In this document: piece by piece, positions 28,943-33,839 of the stretch
Position numbering within the stretch: position 1 is the stretch's first letter
Layout: each line of letters begins with the position of its first letter
Notes under the pieces: model-generated
Told to the model about the DNA's origin: nothing
Seen by the model: the letters and a program-made list of their open reading frames with translations, nothing else
Databases searched by the model: none
Assembly (NCBI RefSeq): GCF_003675895.1
Contig: NZ_ML014796.1
Location: forward strand, 1-33,839
Direction: 5' to 3'
DNA from: Parashewanella curva
GTDB taxonomy: Bacteria; Pseudomonadota; Gammaproteobacteria; Enterobacterales; Shewanellaceae
Length of the DNA: 33,839 bases
Made by a program: the position numbers and the translations under genes

Positions 28943-29241
28943 TATACTCGTGATACCTGTAGATGCAGGATTTCAGCGAGAATTAACTGCCATTTAGGCA
29001 AGGCACTTATCCGCAGAAAACGAAGTAACGACAGTTTTGTATGTCGGTCATAGTCAGTCTATTTCAAGGGTAAGTAACGCAGTATAAATGGCAGTTAAAC
29101 TCGCACTGTGTGGGCTTTTTAGCGTTGATTCTTCGTTGTTGTGAAAGCTTAAATTAGCCCGCTAGTTCTGCACTTTCACGCCTCGAATAATGCAACGCTA
29201 AATAAGCTCTGAAAGTTGCATCTTCAAGTATTACGAGTATA
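28943..29241. mobile_element. MITE-like nested palindromic element
   Basis: The 331-base gap between mobA and the mutM operon is almost filled by a structured, non-coding block. Its ends are imperfect inverted repeats of about 35 bases: left TATACTCGTGATACCTGTAG (28943-28962) and right TATACTCGTAATACTTGAAG (29241-29222 on the minus strand), followed on both sides by ATGCA and TTTCAG. Inside are two further inverted pairs: TTAACTGCCATTTA at 28983-28996 with TAAATGGCAGTTAA at 29085-29098, and TTAGCGTTG at about 29119-29127 with CAACGCTAA at about 29193-29201, extended through GTGAAAG and CTTTCAC. If the ends are TACTCG...CGAGTA, both are flanked by TA, consistent with a mariner/IS630-type duplication. 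No transposase is present. Confidence 0.6.
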
Positions 29242-29258
29242 ACGCTTTGATGAGTGTA

Positions 29259-29822
29259 TCACGACAGCTCATCAATGTGGTTGCAGTTGATAAAGTGTTT
29301 GGCATCGAACTCAACGGTTTGGTATTGATGACGGCGATACCATGCCATGACTCGACGCTCTCCGGAAGCAAGATAATCATCCAGATCAGCTTTTAATTGT
29401 CGTTTGAGTAACATGATCACCGCATGCTCTTTATGACTGTCACAGGCCACGACAATATCTGTATTGTCTTGAGCTAATGCAAGTTGCATTTTTTCCAATA
29501 GATCACTCGGGAGATGAGGAGTATCACAGGGGAGCATCAGAAGCCATTCTGATTGGCAATGGTGTAATGCGGTGGATAATCCTGATAGCGGCCCTTGAAA
29601 TCCTGACAATTCATCGCTGAAGACGGGGTAACCAAACGCTTGGTATGATTCGATATTGCGATTAGCCATGATCATAAGGCGATTGACTTGTGGGTGAATC
29701 GTATCAATGACGTGCTGTACCAAAGGTCGATGTTGAAACGTGACTAGGCCTTTATCTTGGTACTGCATGCGTCGACCTTGCCCTCCGGCAAGGATCACTG
29801 CTTCAACAGAAAGATCAGACAT
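29259..29822 (-). CDS. mobA: Molybdenum cofactor guanylyltransferase
   Basis: A 187-residue enzyme (E. coli MobA 194) that attaches GMP to molybdopterin to make the guanine dinucleotide cofactor. The nucleotide-binding loop is VILAGGQGRRMQYQDKGLV with Lys24. SGFQGPLSGLSTAL and MLPCDTPHLP (metal-binding Asp) follow. It has a weak ribosome site (AATAGCAAT before ATG 29822). The gene begins 40 bases after the terminator of the RyhB-like sRNA, and I see no convincing separate promoter, so mobA may depend partly on read-through. Confidence 0.95.
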   Translation of the reverse strand: MSDLSVEAVILAGGQGRRMQYQDKGLVTFQHRPLVQHVIDTIHPQVNRLMIMANRNIESYQAFGYPVFSDELSGFQGPLSGLSTALHHCQSEWLLMLPCDTPHLPSDLLEKMQLALAQDNTDIVVACDSHKEHAVIMLLKRQLKADLDDYLASGERRVMAWYRRHQYQTVEFDAKHFINCNHIDELS

Positions 29823-29861
29823 ATTGCTATTTTATGAAGTGAATAATGGTATTAGCTTATC

Positions 29862-29890
29862 AAAAAAAAAGGCCGGACTGAGAGTCCGGC
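29862..29890 (-). terminator. Terminator of ryhB
   Basis: GCCGGACT, 3-base loop, AGTCCGGC: an 8-bp GC-rich stem followed on the minus strand by C and nine T's. A U-run of this length is typical of Hfq-binding sRNAs. It may also stop read-through from the acyl-CoA synthetase gene. Confidence 0.92.
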
Positions 29891-29989
29891 ATAAGAGTGT
29901 GAGCAATGTTGTGCTTGCATACCCATCCAGAGAAACTAACCAACTTACAATCGAACTATTTTAGTTCTCAAGAATGAGTTTTGGAACGC
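29862..29989 (-). ncRNA. ryhB: Fur-regulated small RNA RyhB
   Basis: A non-coding transcription unit of about 128 bases on the minus strand. It contains AAGCACAACATTGCTCACAC (29916-29897), which differs from the E. coli RyhB core AAGCACGACATTGCTCACA at a single position (A for G); this core holds the seed that pairs with mRNAs of iron proteins. It starts near 29989, 7 bases after a TATCAT -10, under a strong Fur box, and ends in a GC hairpin with nine U's. RyhB is an Hfq-dependent sRNA that represses iron-using proteins when iron is low. The longer 5' part (29989-29917), which contains two AACT...AGTT-like arms, is not recognisably conserved. It lies between the acyl-CoA synthetase gene and mobA. 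Confidence 0.88.
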
Positions 29990-29991
29990 AA

Positions 29992-30010
29992 ATTAATGAT
30001 AATCATTCTC
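29992..30010. promoter_or_regulatory. Fur box
   Basis: ATTAATGATAATCATTCTC matches the 19-base Fur consensus GATAATGATAATCATTATC at 16 positions, including the whole central TAATGATAATCATT. It covers the -10 and part of the spacer of the ryhB promoter, so Fur with iron would block it. Confidence 0.9.
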
Positions 30011-30024
30011 ATTTTCTTTTGCAA
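29996..30024 (-). promoter_or_regulatory. ryhB promoter
   Basis: On the minus strand TTGCAA (30019-30024), a spacer of exactly 17 bases and TATCAT (29996-30001). The -10 lies inside the Fur box. Confidence 0.82.
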
Positions 30025-30056
30025 GCTTTATTGTTCATTTTTTTCGCAGTTTTTTA

Positions 30057-31712
30057 TTACAACTCATCTTCCCATTTCACAACACCACCGCGTAGGCCAT
30101 CAACAATACTTGTAAAACGCTGCTCTAATATGTGGCGTTTAATTTTTAGAGTTGGGGTCAATACGTCATTTTCAGTTGTCCATGGTTCACTAACAATCAC
30201 GATAGCATCTAAGGTGGCGTGAGATTCCAGTGTTGGATTAAGTTGATCCAAAGTTGTTTTAAGGGCATGGCGAATGTCATTACGCGGCATAAGTGATGCG
30301 CCTTCCGCCAATTGCACTAAGGCTACAGGGTGAGGTAACCCTGCTCCAATGACACATAAGAGTTCAATATGCGTGTCTTGTGCTAATTTACGCTCGATTG
30401 GCACTGGAGCAACATATTTGCCTTTAGCGGTTTTAAAATTATCTTTGATACGTCCGGTAATTTTAATGTAGCCATCAGCATCAATCTCTGCGACATCACC
30501 TGTATGGAAGAAACCATCGGCTTCGAATACCTGCGTGGACGTTGTTTCATCCTTATAATAACCAGTCATTAATCCGGGACTGCGAACCAAAAGTTCATTT
30601 TGGTCACCTAAGCGAATGTCACAGCCATCGACAGGCACGCCAATGGTGCCGATTTTATTAGGGTTGAATGGATAGTTAATGATCGAATAAGCGCAGTTTT
30701 CGGTCATTCCCCATGCTTCACAAATTTCAATACCAATACCTGCAAACCATTGAATAATGGCTTTAGGCAATGGTGCAGAACCGGAGCCAAATAAACGGCA
30801 CTGATTAAGTCCTAAGCCTTTGCGGATTTTTCTTTTGATCATGCTGTTGAGAATAGGAATACGCAATAGCGTGTTCAGCTTTTTAGCGCCGCCGGCTTTT
30901 TCAATAATGTTTTTCTGGAACAAGCTCCAGAGTCTTGGCACAGATAAAAAGAACGTAGGTTGGCAACGATTGACATCATCAATGAAGCTATCCAAGCTTT
31001 CCACAAAGGCCACTTGAGCACCGTTGTAGACGGAAGTTCCAAGAATGGCGACACGCTCCGTGATGTGGGCCAGTGGTAAATAAGAAATCAGCCTGTCAGT
31101 ATCTTTAATTTGAATATGGTTGGCGGCGCAGCCACACGTCCAGCCATAGCTGGCAAAGGTTTGCATTGCCCCTTTAGGGTTACCGGTTGAGCCTGAGGTA
31201 TAAATGATGGTCATTAACTCATCAATCTGAGGGTAGGGCTGGTTAGTTAATGGTTCGCCAATATTGAGAAAACTTTGCCATTGATATTGAGCGGGCATGG
31301 TGTCATATGGGAATGCGATTCGAATAATATCTCCAGCAATGGCTGGTTCTTGGTCTTGCCAGTAATCTAATTTACCAACAAAGACCGCTTTTGCATCACT
31401 GTGTTCAAGTACATAACTGATAGTATCGGCATTGGCGGTTGGGTAAATGGGCACACTGATATAGCCGCCGAGCATTAAGGCAAAGTCGGTAATGAACCAC
31501 TCAGCGCAGTTTTTAGATAACACCGCAATTTTATCACCGGGTACAAATCCTAAGTGACGCAACCCTCCTGCGACTTGTTGTGACATTTTGCGAACTTGTT
31601 GCCAAGTGTAGTCTTGGTATTGGCCGCTTATCGGTTGTCTTAGATAAACTTTGTCTCCATGGGCATCAGCCCAAAAATCGAGCATTTCAACGGGTGTTTT
31701 TATGGTTGTCAT
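30057..31712 (-). CDS. Long-chain fatty acyl-CoA synthetase (AMP-binding)
   Basis: A 551-residue ANL-superfamily enzyme that activates fatty acids to acyl-CoA through an acyl-AMP. The phosphate loop is IIYTSGSTGNPKGAMQTF near 168-185. The AMP-binding motif is ICEAWGMTENCAYS; the hinge follows in FHTGDVAEIDADGYIKITGR, and then the C-terminal lid with catalytic-type Lys in NFKTAKGKYVAPVPIE. Length and the YLPLAHITERV segment fit the long-chain (FadD15/FAA1-like) group rather than acetyl-CoA synthetase. The exact chain length is not readable. ATG 31712 is preceded by a weak site. The ryhB gene starts 68 bases after its stop. Confidence 0.92.
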   Translation of the reverse strand: MTTIKTPVEMLDFWADAHGDKVYLRQPISGQYQDYTWQQVRKMSQQVAGGLRHLGFVPGDKIAVLSKNCAEWFITDFALMLGGYISVPIYPTANADTISYVLEHSDAKAVFVGKLDYWQDQEPAIAGDIIRIAFPYDTMPAQYQWQSFLNIGEPLTNQPYPQIDELMTIIYTSGSTGNPKGAMQTFASYGWTCGCAANHIQIKDTDRLISYLPLAHITERVAILGTSVYNGAQVAFVESLDSFIDDVNRCQPTFFLSVPRLWSLFQKNIIEKAGGAKKLNTLLRIPILNSMIKRKIRKGLGLNQCRLFGSGSAPLPKAIIQWFAGIGIEICEAWGMTENCAYSIINYPFNPNKIGTIGVPVDGCDIRLGDQNELLVRSPGLMTGYYKDETTSTQVFEADGFFHTGDVAEIDADGYIKITGRIKDNFKTAKGKYVAPVPIERKLAQDTHIELLCVIGAGLPHPVALVQLAEGASLMPRNDIRHALKTTLDQLNPTLESHATLDAIVIVSEPWTTENDVLTPTLKIKRHILEQRFTSIVDGLRGGVVKWEDEL

Positions 31713-31863
31713 TGTAATTTTCTCACCTTGTTAGTGCCGAATTCATTCAGTATGGCGGCTTTTTAAACGAGGTGCAAATCAAGCGATTGATGATAATTCT
31801 TGAGGATGTTTTAAAGGAATAATGTGGCCTTATCCCTGTCAGGTAAAGAAAGGACGATTGCCA

Positions 31864-32697
31864 CTATAAAATTGTGCAGGTTTGCATAAGCTGCTTACAA
31901 ATCGAGGGGTTAAGGCGCTCAGCAACGTTATCATGGTTAAGAGCTCGGGCAAATTGGTAGGGGGGGATACCCTCGGAGTGTACAGATAACCTCTTGTGTC
32001 TCAGCATTAGTTGCTCTGGTGGCTGAAGTAACAAGTGTTCAGTTTGTCTAAGTTGAACTAATGATTTTTGTTTAGTGGGCGTTTCTGGTAATAATGCTAC
32101 GATCGTTAGTTGTAGCTGAAATCGCTTTACAAGGTACTCCCTATCTTGGGCGTTGATCATAAGCATTGGGTGAATCGATTGAATTAAGCGATAAGCACTT
32201 TTATTTTTTTCGCTACTCGATGATGATTCCTGCAGAAATAAAGTGCTATCAAACAATGCCGTTAGCTCTTGTTCAAGACGACTATTGTTGCCAAACACAA
32301 TATTAGCTGTCATAAGAACCGTTTGTTTAAACTGCCCAAAGCTCACTTTTGGCCTAGTTTCAACTGGTCTTACTATCAAAGGGGCTTTCACTTGTACGAG
32401 TGAACTTTTGGTTTTTTTGTTTAAAGCGTGGGATACCCAATCTCGATTAAGAAGAACCGGCCATTGTTTTAGTTCTTGCTGAAGTGGCTTATTTAGATAT
32501 TTGCTTTTTTCTGCAAATATAAAGAAACTCTCAGAATGCAATAGACCATGAATAGTTGCGGTACTTAACTGCCATTGTTGGCAAACGGCTGGATCATTTG
32601 GTAAAGACAAAAGGGTTAGCAAGGCTTTTTGAATAGGGTTTAGTCTTATATCGTCATCGATGTCTATCAAACATGAGAACAGTCGTGACCATACCAC
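31864..32697 (-). CDS. Orphan protein, probably 5'-truncated
   Basis: I do not recognise this protein. From the only canonical start in frame (GTG 32697) it is 277 residues, mostly helical, with no signal peptide. It has a Ser-rich turn (QESSSSSEKNKS near 155-165) and a Gln/Leu-rich second half. The GTG has no ribosome site. The same frame stays open for 81 codons upstream to a TAG at 32941-32943, and that stretch reads like protein. The annotated start is therefore suspect and the gene may be a remnant of a larger one. Confidence 0.5.
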   Translation of the reverse strand: MVWSRLFSCLIDIDDDIRLNPIQKALLTLLSLPNDPAVCQQWQLSTATIHGLLHSESFFIFAEKSKYLNKPLQQELKQWPVLLNRDWVSHALNKKTKSSLVQVKAPLIVRPVETRPKVSFGQFKQTVLMTANIVFGNNSRLEQELTALFDSTLFLQESSSSSEKNKSAYRLIQSIHPMLMINAQDREYLVKRFQLQLTIVALLPETPTKQKSLVQLRQTEHLLLQPPEQLMLRHKRLSVHSEGIPPYQFARALNHDNVAERLNPSICKQLMQTCTIL

Positions 32698-32940
32698 TGG
32701 CTGAGAAGCTTGATCAAATGATTCAACGTGTTTTGTGATTTGTTCTTGAAGTGGTTTAACGGATTGTTGCGGTAAACCGAGTAAGAGACTTATTAGGCTA
32801 CACAGTTTGTCATTACCGATGTAGAGCCCGCATGGTGCCGCCCTAACTTTGTTTATTGCATGAGTCTTGGAAGACTCCTTTTGGCTTGTATGATTTTCGA
32901 GGATGGTGTTGAGTAAGCGGTTGTTTAATTTGATATGTGC
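32698..32940 (-). pseudogene. Open upstream extension lacking any start codon
   Basis: These 81 codons join in frame to the ORF ending at 31864 and read, in part, GLYIGNDKLCSLISLLLGL and PLQEQITKHVESFDQ. There is no ATG, GTG or TTG in frame (one CTG at 32805 and several ATT/ATC/ATA codons). The 5' end of the gene was probably lost by deletion or frameshift near 32941. A rare start is the less likely alternative. Confidence 0.45.
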
Positions 32941-33262
32941 CTAAAATGAGTTTGTTAAGTTGAAAGTTATTCGTTCAAAGTAAGATGAGAAGAAGAAACC
33001 CAACAGGTTTGGCAAGTAAAGCGTTACATCTTATTGAGAATGAACCTGAGTTATACATTAAGCTTGCACTTTCATAGGCAAGGCTGAATTTGATACCTGT
33101 ATTTGAATAAGTATTCTTCTGCTCTACGACACTGTCAAAAATGTCAGTGAGCAGGCTCGAAATACCCAAAAGTGCGCGAGATACTCATTTAGGTTCTCGA
33201 TTATTAATGGGTAAATCCCGGTGTGACAATGATCAATGTTATCGAAAATAATAGGTAAAAGT

Positions 33263-33478
33263 TTACTGCCAACCGTAACGCCAAACAGTAGAGTTTTTTA
33301 ATTCTCTCCAATTTATTTGATATTGATTGTGGTTGATCACCGCCTCAATTGAGCAACCTATGATAGTGTCTTCTTCGTCCTTTAAAAGCTCAACAATAAT
33401 GAAGTGCTTTTCTTTGTTAACAACCTCAGTTTTAGTCCACTTACTATTAAGGAGATGTTTGGGGTTAACTTGATTCAT
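33263..33478 (-). CDS. Trp-rich small protein, TIGR02450 family
   Basis: A 71-residue cytoplasmic protein. The pattern NPKHLLNSKWT, KEKHFIIVELLKDEE, SIEAVINHNQYQINWRELK and a final WRYGWQ matches the short Trp-rich TIGR02450 family as I remember it. Function is unknown. The ATG (33476-33478) overlaps the TGA of a short upstream frame (33475-33477) as ATGA, so the two were once an operon. Confidence 0.75.
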   Translation of the reverse strand: MNQVNPKHLLNSKWTKTEVVNKEKHFIIVELLKDEEDTIIGCSIEAVINHNQYQINWRELKNSTVWRYGWQ

Positions 33479-33657
33479 AACTTAGCGCAAATTTTTGCAA
33501 GCTTAGCTTCAAACTGATGAAGGTCTTCTTTGTTGGGGTATTCAAGCCGATACTTTCCGTGAAACTGAAGCGTCATTATTAGTTGGTTGTATTGCAGATA
33601 ACAAGTGTAACCATCAAAATCATACCAAGCTCGAATACCGTCTAATTTATAATATAG
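33475..33657 (-). pseudogene. 5'-truncated small gene abutting an inverted repeat
   Basis: On the minus strand an open frame reads KLDGIRAWYDFDGYTCYLQY, then LQFHGKYRLEYPNKEDLHQF and EAKLAKICAKL, and ends with TGA overlapping the next ATG. It is protein-like but open only to a TAG at 33658-33660, inside the left arm of the 20-bp inverted repeat. The sole ATG (33576) leaves 33 codons. It looks like the C-terminal half of a small conserved gene whose start was removed at the repeat. Confidence 0.5.
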
Positions 33658-33708
33658 CTAAATCAATATAAAGCTCTGAGAATGCCATTTTATATTGATT
33701 TAGCTATA
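33653..33708. repeat. 20-bp perfect AT-rich inverted repeat
   Basis: TATAGCTAAATCAATATAAA (33653-33672) and TTTATATTGATTTAGCTATA (33689-33708) are exact inverted arms with a 16-base loop. There is no T-run. It marks the break of the small truncated gene and could be the end of an insertion element whose body lies to the right, outside the window. The remaining 33709-33839 has no ORF I can support. Confidence 0.65.
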
Positions 33709-33839
33709 AATATCGTAACTATTCAGCCCATCTGACTCAATCTGCTTAAAATAGCAACGGTTGAGTCACCATTTTACTTGATCCTCAATGATCATTTGAC
33801 CGATCTTCCCAGTATGTCATGCTGACCAAATATTTAGTC

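Noticed and set aside
29974-30222. Plus-strand ORF of 82 codons over the ryhB promoter and the end of the acyl-CoA synthetase gene
   Set aside because: It covers the Fur box and the antisense of a conserved protein, with no ribosome site.
31713-31863. A PsrA- or FadR-type operator upstream of the acyl-CoA synthetase gene
   Set aside because: Only a half-site-like TTTAAACGAGG was seen; no convincing palindrome.
32985-33077. Plus-strand 30-codon ORF starting MRRRNPTGLASKALHLIE
   Set aside because: The start of the translation looks protein-like, but it is too short, has a weak ribosome site, and no continuation in another frame was found.
32975-33169. Minus-strand ORF of 64 codons in the decayed region
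   Set aside because: No ribosome site, no protein-like composition beyond a hydrophobic end, and no partner; treated as chance.

Overview
The window is 33.8 kb of moderately AT-rich, mostly core chromosome from a marine-type gammaproteobacterium. The best fit is Shewanellaceae (Shewanella or a close relative such as Parashewanella). The strongest pointer is Fis: it is 101 residues long, and its N-terminus and middle look like Shewanella Fis rather than the 98-residue enteric/Vibrio form. This placement rests on remembered sequences, not on a search.

Layout. The left edge (1-353) holds a gene tail and a frameshifted remnant of a FUSC-like membrane protein. Next is the envelope-stress block: fieF and cpxP on the minus strand, diverging from cpxR-cpxA, with two CpxR-type direct repeats between cpxP and cpxR. 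After it come an HD-GYP phosphodiesterase, a GNAT acetyltransferase, ppc, an orphan 451-residue protein, cinA and a secreted kelch-repeat protein. The thr operon follows (thrL-thrA-thrB-thrC), with a clear promoter, a Thr-rich leader peptide starting at GTG, and an attenuator. Then come prmA and the dusB-fis operon, and the conserved rho-trxA / rhlB-gppA neighbourhood with an unusually short GppA-like protein. A thioredoxin-fold protein, a YbdG-type mechanosensitive channel overlapping coaD, an orphan 130-residue protein, mutM with a small membrane-anchored partner, mobA, and a long-chain acyl-CoA synthetase complete the core part.

The most informative non-coding find is an unlabelled small RNA gene on the minus strand at about 29862-29989, between mobA and the acyl-CoA synthetase. 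It has a sigma70 promoter overlapped by a strong Fur box, a core almost identical to the RyhB seed region, and a textbook terminator. I call it RyhB.

Other non-coding structure includes a 295-bp nested palindromic MITE-like element with a TA duplication (28943-29241) and several long inverted repeats at gene ends that lack a U-tract. The right end (32.7-33.8 kb) looks decayed. It has a long open frame with no ATG, GTG or TTG before residue 82, a small ORF cut off at a 20-bp perfect inverted repeat, and an intact TIGR02450-type Trp-rich small protein.

I saw no tRNA, rRNA, CRISPR array, intact transposase or prophage gene.
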